Shown: piece by piece, positions 1 to 7,402 of the stretch
How positions within the stretch are numbered: position 1 is the stretch's first letter
Layout of the letters: every line of letters starts with the position of its first letter
Assembly: GCA_017480245.1 (NCBI GenBank)
Contig: JAFVBA010000003.1
Location: forward strand, 62,001-126,000
Direction: 5' to 3'
DNA length: 64,000 bases
DNA from: Bacteroidales bacterium
Lineage (GTDB): Bacteria > Bacteroidota > Bacteroidia > Bacteroidales > P3
Notes under the pieces: model-generated
Told to the model about the DNA's origin: nothing
The model's input: the letters and a program-made list of their open reading frames with translations, nothing else
Databases searched by the model: none
Program-made: the position numbers and the translations under genes

Positions 1-269
1 GTAATAACTTAGGAGACGAGAATTGGCGTGTTAGATTGCAGATGGCAAAAAAATTTGTTGAGATGATTAATAACAACGGTGGAAATGCTACATTGGTTGA
101 ACTGCCTAAGCAAGGTATTAAAGGCAATACGCATTTCTTGATGCAAGATTTGAACAACGATGTATTGGCTGACCTTCTTGCCAAATGGTTACAAAAGAAT
201 AATTCGAAATACTCTGAAAAGAGGTTGCTTTCTTCTGCATTTATTACACTGCGGAGTATGAAACGCTAA
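1..269 (+). CDS. 3' end of an alpha/beta hydrolase, aberrant C-terminus
   Basis: The reading frame is open to the left edge (first whole codon at base 3), so only the last roughly 89 residues are seen. The segment with GNTHFLMQD, followed by LADLLAKWL, resembles the C-terminal end of secreted alpha/beta hydrolases, in which the conserved His of the catalytic triad sits in such a G-x-x-H context. The catalytic Ser region lies outside the window. After NNSK the last 19 residues look unrelated to the family: they read out of frame through a flavodoxin-like remnant, so the natural stop was probably lost in a deletion or fusion. Family assignment is moderate; the odd tail is seen directly. Confidence 0.6.
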   Translation, partial: NNLGDENWRVRLQMAKKFVEMINNNGGNATLVELPKQGIKGNTHFLMQDLNNDVLADLLAKWLQKNNSKYSEKRLLSSAFITLRSMKR

Positions 270-376
270 ACGATATGGTAAAAGCAACCCCTAAAGCCAA
301 ACATCTTAAAAATTTCGGCACAAAAGATGACCACACTGACGGAGTTGATAATTGGCTTAAGGAAATCGGACTGTAA
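218..376 (+). pseudogene. Flavodoxin C-terminal remnant
   Basis: In the frame following a TGA at 215-217, 52 codons read as a typical flavodoxin-family C-terminus: KEVAFFCIYYTAEYE, then a DDHTDGVDNWLKEIGL end and a TAA. No start codon or N-terminal FMN-binding half exists; the upstream sequence belongs to the hydrolase in another frame. A complete flavodoxin lies 1.4 kb downstream. I infer a deletion that joined a hydrolase gene to the tail of a flavodoxin gene. It could also be one damaged fusion gene. Confidence 0.5.
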
Positions 377-395
377 GAAATAACAAGTTTCTATT

Positions 396-437
396 AAAAA
401 AGGGCGTCTTATCACAATGAAACGCCCTTTTATTTTT
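396..437 (+). terminator. Rho-independent terminator
   Basis: The arms AAAGGGCGT and ACGCCCTTT enclose a loop of about 14 nt and are followed by TTATTTTT. It ends the hydrolase/flavodoxin remnant unit before the next promoter. Confidence 0.75.
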
Positions 438-500
438 GTAAAACGCAGAAAAAAGAGAATAAACCGTTAATTTGGTATATTTTATTTCGTTATTTATTCT

Positions 501-508
501 TAATTTTG
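501..508 (+). promoter_or_regulatory. Bacteroidetes -7 box TAATTTTG
   Basis: TAATTTTG fits TAnnTTTG and lies 43 nt upstream of the alcohol dehydrogenase ATG at 551. It overlaps the possible TTG start at 506, which argues that 551 is the true start. No good TTTG box is seen at the expected spacing. Confidence 0.5.
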
Positions 509-550
509 CAAAAACAAGTAGTTAATAACAAAATAAAAAAACAGAAAATT

Positions 551-1714
551 ATGCAAAATTTTGATTACGTAACACCTACAAGACTTATCTTCGGAAAAGA
601 GTCTATTGCTAAGTTACCTGAAGTTATGAAAACGTTAGGAAAACGTATCCTGCTTACATACGGCGGCGGCAGTATCAAGAAATTGGGTCTTTATGACAGA
701 GTTAAGCAGTTGTTATCAGATTTCGAGATATTCGAATTAGCAGGCATTCAACCAAATCCTAAATACAACCCGAGCGTATTGGAAGGCGTTAAGATATGTA
801 AAGAAAACAATATAGAGGCTATCCTTGCTGTCGGAGGCGGAAGCGTACTTGATTGTTCAAAAGCAATTGCTGCTGGAGCAAAGTATGACGGCGAGCCTTG
901 GGATTTAATAACCTATAAAGTAAAAGCACAAGCCGCTCTGCCTATTGTGGATATTCTGACATTGGCAGCGACAGGCAGCGAATACGATTGCGGTGGCGTT
1001 ATCTCCCGTACTGAGACCAATGACAAAGTAGGCTATATGGACTCGTTGTTGTTCCCTGTCTGCTCAATACTTGACCCTGTCTATACGTTCAGTGTGTCAA
1101 AGAAACAAACTTCTGCAGGATGTGCTGACGCAATGAACCACGTTATGGAACAGTATTTCACTTCTGACACTACATTACTTAATGACGGCTTTTGCGAATC
1201 AATGCTTAGGAGCCTGATGGTAAATGCCCGCAAATGTTTATCCAATCCTGAGGACTACACTGCGCGTGCTGAGATGATGCTTTGCTGTACTTACGGTTGC
1301 AACGGCATACTTTCGTTAGGTAATACTTATTCTGGTTGGCCTTGCCACGCAATTGAACACGCTTTAAGTGCATATTACGACATTACTCACGGAGAAGGCC
1401 TGGCTATAATCACACCGCGTTGGATGAAACACATATTAAACGAAAATACTATTGAGCGTTTCGTTAAGTATGGGGTAAATGTTTTCGGTATAGACGCATC
1501 TCTGCCTAAGCAAACCATAGCAGAAAAGGCTATTGAGGAAACTTACAAGTTTTTTGAGAGTATTAACATTCCTATGCACTTGAAAGAGGTAGGTATTGAC
1601 GAAAGTCGTATAGACGAGATGGCACATCATATCGCCGTAAATGAAGGTTTGGAAAATGCTTACGTACCTTTGACGGAGCAGGATATAAAGAAAATTCTTG
1701 TAGATAGCCTGTAA
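551..1714 (+). CDS. Iron-containing alcohol dehydrogenase (YqhD/BDH type)
   Basis: Predicted NAD(P)H-dependent reductase or dehydrogenase of short-chain alcohols and aldehydes in the cytosol. From the ATG at 551 the protein is 387 residues, the usual length of the YqhD/butanol dehydrogenase group. The nucleotide-binding region carries GGGS near residue 95. Metal ligands follow the group pattern: D193 and H197 in ADAMNH, then two His in WPCHAIEH and DITHGEG. An upstream TTG at 506 is rejected because it sits in the promoter box. It stands as a single gene between a terminator and the flavodoxin 77 bp downstream. The flavodoxin neighbour suggests redox metabolism, but the substrate cannot be told from sequence. 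Confidence 0.9.
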   Translation: MQNFDYVTPTRLIFGKESIAKLPEVMKTLGKRILLTYGGGSIKKLGLYDRVKQLLSDFEIFELAGIQPNPKYNPSVLEGVKICKENNIEAILAVGGGSVLDCSKAIAAGAKYDGEPWDLITYKVKAQAALPIVDILTLAATGSEYDCGGVISRTETNDKVGYMDSLLFPVCSILDPVYTFSVSKKQTSAGCADAMNHVMEQYFTSDTTLLNDGFCESMLRSLMVNARKCLSNPEDYTARAEMMLCCTYGCNGILSLGNTYSGWPCHAIEHALSAYYDITHGEGLAIITPRWMKHILNENTIERFVKYGVNVFGIDASLPKQTIAEKAIEETYKFFESINIPMHLKEVGIDESRIDEMAHHIAVNEGLENAYVPLTEQDIKKILVDSL

Positions 1715-1791
1715 TTTCGGATATATCGCAGATAAAGAAAACAGAACCGAAAAAGATGGTAAAGTAATAAGACTTAAAAACAATAAAACAG

Positions 1792-2349
1792 ATGAACAGA
1801 AAAATTTTCACAATAATTTGCACGGCGATGATGGTATTAGGCCTTTCTGCATGTGCTCAAAATAAAGAGAATAAAGAAATGAAAACATTGGTAGCGTATT
1901 TCTCGGCATCGGGAGTAACAGAAAGCGTGGCAAAACAACTTGCAGAAGTAGCAAATGCAGATTTGCTCGAAATAAAACCTGCACAGCCTTACACGGATGC
2001 GGATTTGGATTGGACAAATAAGCAATCTCGCTCAACAATTGAGATGAATGACAAATCCTCACGCCCTGCTATTACGGACAAGTTGGCAAATCTTGACGGC
2101 TATTCCACTATTTATGTTGGTTTTCCTATTTGGTGGTACACTGCTCCTACAATTATTAACACGTTTTTGGAGTCTTACGATTTCAAAGACAAGACAGTAA
2201 TCCTTTTTGCTACATCAGGAGGAAGCAATATAACAAAATCCATAAGCGATTTGCAAACTACGTATCCTAATATCAAAATAAAAGGCGGTCAGTTGTTAAA
2301 TCACCCGAGCAAAAAGCAATTGGAAGATTTTATTAACGGCAATAAATAA
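1792..2349 (+). CDS. Flavodoxin-family lipoprotein
   Basis: A 185-residue flavodoxin-like protein. The N-terminus MNRKIFTIICTAMMVLGLSAC is a lipoprotein signal with lipobox LSAC (Cys21), so the domain is probably membrane-anchored outside the cytosol, as in many Bacteroidota. The FMN phosphate loop is YFSASGVTESVA at about residues 36-47, and VGFPIWWYTAPTIINTFLE matches the second flavin-contact segment of the long-chain NADPH-quinone reductase-like flavodoxins. It follows the alcohol dehydrogenase on the same strand with a 77-bp gap. Its partner is unknown. Confidence 0.85.
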   Translation: MNRKIFTIICTAMMVLGLSACAQNKENKEMKTLVAYFSASGVTESVAKQLAEVANADLLEIKPAQPYTDADLDWTNKQSRSTIEMNDKSSRPAITDKLANLDGYSTIYVGFPIWWYTAPTIINTFLESYDFKDKTVILFATSGGSNITKSISDLQTTYPNIKIKGGQLLNHPSKKQLEDFINGNK

Positions 2350-2357
2350 TATGGAAT

Positions 2358-2490
2358 AAAAAGCCACCAAAATAAAGTGGTGTGAGCCACACTGGCGATA
2401 AAAAGCCATCAAAATAAAGTGCCGAATCACGAAATTCTTTTCAGAAAAGAGTAAAATGTTTTCAGAAAAGAATTTACTGATTCGGCACTC
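2358..2490. repeat. Dispersed element A, copy A1, with a 22-bp direct repeat
   Basis: Outer arms are AAAATAAAGTGCCGAATCA (2411-2429) and TGATTCGGCAC (2478-2488). Inside are two copies of TTTTCAGAAAA flanking GAGTAAAATG (2449-2458). Just upstream, a 22-bp stretch beginning AAAAAGCCAYCAAAATAAAG occurs twice (2358-2379 and 2400-2421), 42 bp apart. Related copies lie at 31.2, 46.1, 51.4, 54.9 and 63.2 kb. It sits between convergent genes and could also act as a terminator. Confidence 0.8.
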
Positions 2491-2620
2491 ACAACGAACT
2501 TTTAACTAATTTCATCGGTATAACTTCTATACTTGCTGCCGCAGATGTAAGAAATATCTGTCGCCTACAGGCATTTCTCAAAATTACAGTTGCATTATAT
2601 TTTGTGAAATCTGAAACTCT

Positions 2621-3289
2621 TTAATTTTTTGCGGATTTGCGTAATTTTTCTACGTCTAATATTGTGAAGAGTTTGCCTTTAGAGGAGATAATGCCCTCGT
2701 TTGTCAAATCCTTTATTACATTTGCTAACGCAGGACGTGTAACCGAAAAAGTATCTGCCAATTGTTGCTGCGAATCTTCTATAATAAATGTTATCTTACC
2801 CGATTTCTTGTAAATATTATAAAGATATTGGGCAATATTGTTGCGTATGGAGTTAAAGGCAAAGGATTGCATTTTGTTGATAAGGAAAGAGCCTTTATCG
2901 GAAATAAGTCTTATGAAATTGACAAGCAGTTTCTCGTTATTCTGAAGCATAAAAGTAAAGTCTTTTTTCGCAATGGGCAGAACGGTTGTGCGTTCTTCGG
3001 CAGTTATTTCGACGGGAGAAAACGGTCTTTCGGCAAAAAGAATCATCGGAGCGAGAATATCTGGTGCTTTTACTTGATGCATTCGTATTGAAGTGCCGTC
3101 AGATTTGTACATCGTAGCATTTACCGACCCCGAAGTGATAAGATACAACATTGTATATTCTTCTCCTTGTGAGAGAATCACGTCTTGTTTATCAAAAGTC
3201 CGCTCACCATGGCAATTTTTCAGCAAATTGTCAATCTCCGATGCGGACATACCCGCAAATAATAAGCATTTATTCAAATTTCTTTCCAT
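2621..3289 (-). CDS. Crp/Fnr-family regulator, HcpR-like
   Basis: A 222-residue transcription factor with an N-terminal cyclic-nucleotide-binding-like beta barrel (about residues 15-125), a long dimer helix and a C-terminal winged helix-turn-helix (QQLADTFSVTRPALANVIKDL, about 165-190). There are no clustered cysteines for an Fe-S centre. It is divergent from hcp, and a single palindrome (3325-3344) lies between them at the -33 position of both promoters. HcpR of Porphyromonas and other anaerobes is a known activator of hcp under nitrosative stress, so this is probably that regulator. The assignment to HcpR is inferred from context; the family is clear. Confidence 0.85.
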   Translation of the reverse strand: MERNLNKCLLFAGMSASEIDNLLKNCHGERTFDKQDVILSQGEEYTMLYLITSGSVNATMYKSDGTSIRMHQVKAPDILAPMILFAERPFSPVEITAEERTTVLPIAKKDFTFMLQNNEKLLVNFIRLISDKGSFLINKMQSFAFNSIRNNIAQYLYNIYKKSGKITFIIEDSQQQLADTFSVTRPALANVIKDLTNEGIISSKGKLFTILDVEKLRKSAKN

Positions 3290-3296
3290 AACGCTG

Positions 3297-3304
3297 CAAA
3301 ATTA
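3297..3304 (-). promoter_or_regulatory. -7 box of the HcpR-like regulator gene
   Basis: On the minus strand this reads TAATTTTG, just upstream of the start at 3289. The leader is very short. The shared operator starts 20 nt upstream of it. Confidence 0.5.
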
Positions 3305-3324
3305 CTAAATATTAAACTATTGAA

Positions 3325-3344
3325 TTTGTAATAAATATTACAAA
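3325..3344. promoter_or_regulatory. Crp/Fnr-type operator shared by regulator and hcp
   Basis: A perfect 9-bp inverted repeat with a 2-bp centre: TTTGTAATA-AA-TATTACAAA. It lies 19 nt from the hcp -7 box and 20 nt from the regulator -7 box, replacing the -33 element of both. This suits an activator that contacts polymerase in both directions. Confidence 0.75.
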
Positions 3345-3363
3345 AGCATAGAAATAGGATTAT

Positions 3364-3371
3364 TATTTTTG
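3364..3371 (+). promoter_or_regulatory. hcp -7 box TATTTTTG
   Basis: TATTTTTG lies 37 nt upstream of the hcp ATG. No TTTG box is present at -33; the palindrome occupies that place. Confidence 0.6.
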
Positions 3372-3407
3372 CAACGGATAAAATAATAATCAAAAAGGAA
3401 CAATAAA

Positions 3408-5057
3408 ATGGAAGAAAAAATGTTTTGCTTTCAGTGTCAGGAAACAGCAAAAGGAACAGGATGTACGGTAAAAGGCGTTTGCGGAAAATTACCAGAGACT
3501 TCAACTTATATTGATTTGCTTTTATCGGTTATAAGAGGCGTAGCAGCGGTAGATAATGCCTTAAACAACGCTGGAATCAAGTCTTCGGAAAAAGTAGATG
3601 AGTTTTTAGTAGATGGACTTTTCGCAACAATCTCCTGTGCTAACTTTGACGACAACGCTTTTGTGCAGAAAGTGGAGTCAGGTTTGAAATTAAAAGCACA
3701 GTTATTGCAAACGGCGAAAGAAAACTCAGTTGCAGTGCCTGAATATGCAGAAGTAGTTTGGCAAGGCGGAAAAGAAGATTTCATTAACGAAGGAAGACGG
3801 CAGACAATCCTAAGAAACGAAGACGAAGACTTGCGTTCAATGAAAGAAATCATAGTTTTGGGTCTTAAAGGTATGTCTGCATATTATGAACACGCAGCAC
3901 GTCTTGGCTATAAGCAGGAAGATATTGTTGATTTCATATCTAAAGCCCTTAGTTTGATATCCGACCCTAACGCACAGATGAATGATTTGTACGATATGGT
4001 AATGCAGACTGGTAAATTCGGAGTTGATGTCATGGCGTTGTTGGATAAGGCCAACACTTCTTCATACGGCAATCCTGAAATAACAAAAGTAAATATCGGA
4101 GTAAGGAATAATCCCGGTATTTTGATAACAGGACACGATTTAAAGGACTTGGAACAATTGTTAGAACAGACTAAAGACAGCGGAATTGACATCTACACCC
4201 ACGGAGAAATGCTTTCGGCACATTATTATCCGTTGTTAAAGAAATATCCTCACCTTGCAGGCAATTACGGTAACGCTTGGTGGAAACAAAAAGAAGAATT
4301 TTCAATGTTTAACGGTCCAATCATCTTTACAACTAACTGTATCGTTCCGCCGCTTGCAGATGCTAATTACAAGGACAGAGTATTCACGACAAACTCTACG
4401 GGTTTTCCTGGCTGGAAACATATAGAAGCGGATGCAAACGGAAGAAAAGATTTTACGGAAGTTATAAACATTGCAAAGACTTGCCAACCTCCTGTAGCAA
4501 TAGAGCAAGGTGAGATAATAGGAGGCTTTGCGCATAACCAGGTATTTGAATTGGCTGACGCAGTTGTTGAAAACATCAAAAACGGTTCAATAAAGAAATT
4601 CTTCGTTATGAGTGGCTGCGACGGCAGGATGAAATCCAGAGAATACTATAAACAATTCGCTGAATCTTTACCGAAAGACACCGTAATATTAACCTCAGGC
4701 TGCGCAAAATATAAATACAATAAACTCGGTTTGGGCGACATCAACGGAATACCGCGTGTATTGGATGCTGGACAATGCAATGATTCTTACTCATGGGTGC
4801 TTGTTGCGTTGAAATTGCAAGAAATCTTCGGTTTGGCAAGTGTAAATGATTTACCGATAGTGTTCAATATTGCATGGTATGAGCAAAAGGCTGCCATAGT
4901 ATTGCTTGCCCTGTTGTATTTAGGGGTAAAGAATATTCATATCGGCCCAACTATGCCTGCGTTTATGAGTGATAATGTCCGCAAGATACTTAACGAGCAA
5001 TTCGGATTAGAAACTATCACAACGGTTGAAGAAGATTTGAAACGCTTTTTAGCATAA
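3408..5057 (+). CDS. hcp: Hybrid cluster protein (hydroxylamine reductase)
   Basis: A 549-residue Hcp, a cytosolic Fe-S/Fe-S-O enzyme that reduces hydroxylamine in vitro and is now thought to act as a nitric oxide reductase or S-nitrosylase in anaerobes. The N-terminal cysteine motif of the cubane cluster is present (C7, C10, C19 and C25: CFQC, then two more Cys with 8- and 5-residue spacers), the pattern of the strict-anaerobe class. Hybrid-cluster ligands are visible in [47 protein letters not shown] and AGQCNDSYS. It is divergent from an HcpR-like gene with a shared operator. The length is normal and the gene appears intact. Confidence 0.97.
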   Translation: MEEKMFCFQCQETAKGTGCTVKGVCGKLPETSTYIDLLLSVIRGVAAVDNALNNAGIKSSEKVDEFLVDGLFATISCANFDDNAFVQKVESGLKLKAQLLQTAKENSVAVPEYAEVVWQGGKEDFINEGRRQTILRNEDEDLRSMKEIIVLGLKGMSAYYEHAARLGYKQEDIVDFISKALSLISDPNAQMNDLYDMVMQTGKFGVDVMALLDKANTSSYGNPEITKVNIGVRNNPGILITGHDLKDLEQLLEQTKDSGIDIYTHGEMLSAHYYPLLKKYPHLAGNYGNAWWKQKEEFSMFNGPIIFTTNCIVPPLADANYKDRVFTTNSTGFPGWKHIEADANGRKDFTEVINIAKTCQPPVAIEQGEIIGGFAHNQVFELADAVVENIKNGSIKKFFVMSGCDGRMKSREYYKQFAESLPKDTVILTSGCAKYKYNKLGLGDINGIPRVLDAGQCNDSYSWVLVALKLQEIFGLASVNDLPIVFNIAWYEQKAAIVLLALLYLGVKNIHIGPTMPAFMSDNVRKILNEQFGLETITTVEEDLKRFLA

Positions 5058-5122
5058 AGTCTTTTCAATACTAATTGAATTTTAGCTATTTTAAAGTTTA
5101 TTACTGCTAAAATTGATGTTGT

Positions 5123-5235
5123 TTTTGCCACTTGCGAAAAGAGTTTAGAAAAAAGGGGGTATTTTTATCAAAAAGACCGGGTATTTTTACTAAAAAGAGG
5201 GGGTATTTTTGCAACTTTTTCCGAAAGTGGCAAAA
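5123..5235. repeat. Dispersed element B, variant copy B1 (word GGGGGTA)
   Basis: Perfect 11-bp outer arms TTTTGCCACTT (5123-5133) and AAGTGGCAAAA (5225-5235). Inside, three near-identical words in the same orientation read A-run, then GGGGGTA or CCGGGTA, then T-run. The stretch CTTGCGAAAAG next to the left arm is shared with copy B5 at 24.2 kb. The rest of the 5058-5326 gap is AT-rich with nothing else recognised. Confidence 0.65.
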
Positions 5236-5326
5236 TTTAGATGCAATTTAGCAATGATAAAATAAAATTTAGCACAGAAAATATAAGATTTTGAAAATGG
5301 ATTTCAAGTTATAAAAATTAAAAGTC

Positions 5327-5653
5327 ATGGATTCAAAGATTGAAAGTAAAAAGATATTCCGACCTGCAGGCATAATAGATTATGCAATGGGCGGAATAGT
5401 GAGCAAAGAACTGACGCACTCCGAAAAAGGCAGCATAACGTTGTTTGCTTTTGACAAAGAACAAGCATTAAGTGAGCATTCGGCACCGTTTGATGCAATA
5501 GTACAGGTAATAGAAGGCAAAGTTGCTTTGACAATTGACAAAGAAAAATACGTATTGTCGCAAGGTGAGATGATAGTAATGCCAGCCAATCACCCGCACA
5601 GCGTAACGGCGGAAGAGAAATTCAAAATGATGCTCACAATGATAAGAGGCTAA
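5327..5653 (+). CDS. Small cupin-domain protein
   Basis: A 108-residue single-domain cupin with both conserved beta-barrel motifs: one near HSAPFDAIVQVIEGKVAL and the second near LSQGEMIVMPANHPHSV. The first motif has a single clear His and lacks the full metal-ligand set, so enzymatic activity is uncertain. Such short cupins in anaerobes are often found near stress or redox genes; here it follows hcp on the same strand but 269 bp away, across element B1, so it is probably transcribed separately. The exact role is unknown. Confidence 0.85.
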   Translation: MDSKIESKKIFRPAGIIDYAMGGIVSKELTHSEKGSITLFAFDKEQALSEHSAPFDAIVQVIEGKVALTIDKEKYVLSQGEMIVMPANHPHSVTAEEKFKMMLTMIRG

Positions 5654-5780
5654 AACGTTTTATTGGATTTAAGGAAAATCAAAACGTGATACCCTAAAAT
5701 TAATATCGGATATTATTTCACTAATTATTGATATTAGAAAATTTTTATCCGATATTAATTTCATCTCATCACATCTTAAT

Positions 5781-6086
5781 CTAAAGAAAAGAAATTTGAG
5801 TCTTTTGAATGGATAATTTGAGTTTGTTAAAAAAGAAGAAAAAGTATTGTTTTCTCTTCTTGGCAGTGATAATAGTAAAACTGTTTGCATTAACCGTTAT
5901 CACACCGACAGAATATGTGATATAATAATTCTTACCCCGCTTAATAATATTTTCTTTATTAGAAATAATAATCTCTTTGCAGTAACCGACAACATCAAGA
6001 GAAGAAAGACAAAGATTTTTCCTTATTCTTTCTTCTCCCAATGCGGTCGTATGCAATTTATCTATGTTTTTAATTAAATCAATCAC
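5781..6086 (-). CDS. DUF3781 small protein
   Basis: A 101-residue protein whose first 78 residues (MIDLIKNIDKLHTTALGEER through ITVNANSFTIITAKKR) match the general shape of DUF3781: a helix, then GKNYYIT followed by an ITVN-x-x-S-x-TIITA strand. It starts with GTG, and that GTG overlaps the TGA of the upstream DUF4236 gene as GTGA, indicating translational coupling. The last 23 residues begin with a run of phenylalanines and look like read-through beyond the usual family end. The function of the family is unknown. Confidence 0.75.
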   Translation of the reverse strand: MIDLIKNIDKLHTTALGEERIRKNLCLSSLDVVGYCKEIIISNKENIIKRGKNYYITYSVGVITVNANSFTIITAKKRKQYFFFFFNKLKLSIQKTQISFL

Positions 6087-6466
6087 TCTTGCACCTCTTC
6101 CGAAAGTGAATTCTTTTTAGCAGATGTAGTTTTCTTCGTTGTAGTTGCGGATTTGGTTGTTTTGTTTGTTGATTTGTTACTGCTGACTATTCCCAATACG
6201 GCAACGGCTGCGGTTATCAGCCAACTAATCCACGATTTACCCTCACCGTCTTTTGATTTGTTGGAAACTTTTTTGCGGTATGATAATCCCGTACCGGGTA
6301 TGCCGACAGTGTAATTAGTTCCCGTTTTGCCGACAGTTGCTTTTGCGGATTTGTTGCCGAAAGACAAACTCGCCCCGTTTTGTCCTACATTAATATATAC
6401 ACCGGGGAATATTTTTATACGCCTGCTTGTCGGAGCGTAATAGCGTCTGCGTCTTGTGAGTGCCAT
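6083..6466 (-). CDS. DUF4236-domain protein with membrane segment and Lys/Thr-rich tail
   Basis: A 127-residue protein, taking MALTRRRRYY as the start; an upstream ATG lies inside pyrH. The N-terminal half is DUF4236: RIKIFPGVYINVGQNGASLS, then a VGKTGTNYTVGIPGTGLSYR strand pair. A hydrophobic segment, SWLITAAVAVLGIVS, follows (about residues 80-95), and then a low-complexity Thr/Lys/Ser tail. The start is 1 nt after the pyrH stop and the end overlaps DUF3781, so the three form one transcription unit. The role is unknown; the tail may be exposed or bind nucleic acid, which is inference. Confidence 0.8.
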   Translation of the reverse strand: MALTRRRRYYAPTSRRIKIFPGVYINVGQNGASLSFGNKSAKATVGKTGTNYTVGIPGTGLSYRKKVSNKSKDGEGKSWISWLITAAVAVLGIVSSNKSTNKTTKSATTTKKTTSAKKNSLSEEVQE

Positions 6467-6467
6467 A

Positions 6468-7172
6468 CTAACAAACCAAAGTTCCGATATTTTCGCCCTC
6501 AACCACCTTTTGCAAATTGCCTTGTTTGTTCATATCAAAGACATATATAGGAAGATTGTTTTCCTGACACAATGCAAAAGCGGTAAGGTCCATCACCTTA
6601 AGTTTTTTACTCAAAGCCTCGTCAAAAGATAAGGTTTCGTACTTGGTAGCAGTCTTATCTTTCTCTGGGTCTGCCGTATAAACACCATCAACTCTCGTTC
6701 CCTTGAGAATAATATCGGCTTTAATCTCAATAGCCCTCAATGTAGAAGCAGTATCTGTGGTAAAGAAAGGATTTCCCGTACCTCCGCCGATAATAACTAC
6801 CTTTTTATTCTCCAAAGCCTCAATTGCACGTCTGCGGGAAAAGGCTTTGGCGATAGGTTCTATTGAAATACCTCCCAACAACTCAGTTTTAACACCTTGA
6901 CGTTCCAATTCGCCTTGCAAAGCCAACGAATTAATCATAGTAGCCATCATTCCCATATAATCACCCTGCACTCTGTCCATTCCTTTAGCCGAACCCTGCA
7001 ATCCGCGGTAAATATTTCCGCCGCCGATTACCACAGCAACCTCAACGCCTTTTGAATACGCCTGCTTGATTTCATTACAATACATTGTCAGCATCTCGGA
7101 AGAAATTCCGTAAGCCTGCTCTCCCATTAAACTCTCGCCCGAAAGTTTCAGTAATATACGTTTGTATTTCAT
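6468..7172 (-). CDS. pyrH: UMP kinase
   Basis: A 234-residue UMP kinase, phosphorylating UMP to UDP with ATP in pyrimidine nucleotide synthesis. Family motifs are clear: KYKRILLKLSGESLMGE at the N-terminus, VVIGGGNIYRG (phosphate binding), DYMGMMATMINSLAL, and VVIIGGGTGNPFFTTDTAS. The length is standard for the amino-acid-kinase-fold hexameric enzyme. It is first in a minus-strand operon with two small domains of unknown function. In many Bacteroidetes pyrH is followed by frr; here that partner is absent. Confidence 0.97.
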   Translation of the reverse strand: MKYKRILLKLSGESLMGEQAYGISSEMLTMYCNEIKQAYSKGVEVAVVIGGGNIYRGLQGSAKGMDRVQGDYMGMMATMINSLALQGELERQGVKTELLGGISIEPIAKAFSRRRAIEALENKKVVIIGGGTGNPFFTTDTASTLRAIEIKADIILKGTRVDGVYTADPEKDKTATKYETLSFDEALSKKLKVMDLTAFALCQENNLPIYVFDMNKQGNLQKVVEGENIGTLVC

Positions 7173-7192
7173 AGTCTTTTGATTTTATGGTG

Positions 7193-7200
7193 CAAAGTTA
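7193..7200 (-). promoter_or_regulatory. pyrH -7 box TAACTTTG
   Basis: On the minus strand this reads TAACTTTG, 20 nt upstream of the pyrH ATG. It abuts element B2. Confidence 0.55.
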
Positions 7201-7230
7201 AGAAATTTTTTCTGCCTTTACGTGTTCTTT

Positions 7231-7402
7231 TGCCGCCTTTTTGCATCTTTTGGCCGCCCTTTCGCAATTCATTTTGAAAAAAACTCTTTTTTTTACTCAA
7301 AAAAACTGTTTTTTCAGGATAAAAAAAGAGTTTTTTTTAAATTTTCTTCACAAGGGGCGGCAGTAAATTCTCAGAGGGCGGTAAAATATTCAAAAGGGGC
7401 GT
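7231..7402. repeat. Dispersed element B, copy B2 (CTC/CTG/GAG words)
   Basis: The core at 7252-7362 has outer arms GCCGCCCTTTCGC and AAGGGGCGGC. Inside are three A-run/T-run words with centres CTC, CTG and GAG; the first and third are reverse complements and the middle is nearly self-complementary. Extra outer words extend it: GCCGCC at 7232 on the left, and GGGCGG and GGGGCG on the right. Three close copies lie at 14.5, 20.7 and 24.2 kb. Confidence 0.85.

Noticed and set aside
5123..5235. Possible mini-CRISPR: three similar words at regular spacing
   Set aside because: Words are only about 18 bp, spacers are 3-6 bp, outer arms are inverted repeats, and no cas gene is present.
5847..6077. 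A 76-codon plus-strand frame
   Set aside because: It is antisense to the DUF3781 gene, which has a recognisable family pattern and an overlapping start with its upstream neighbour.
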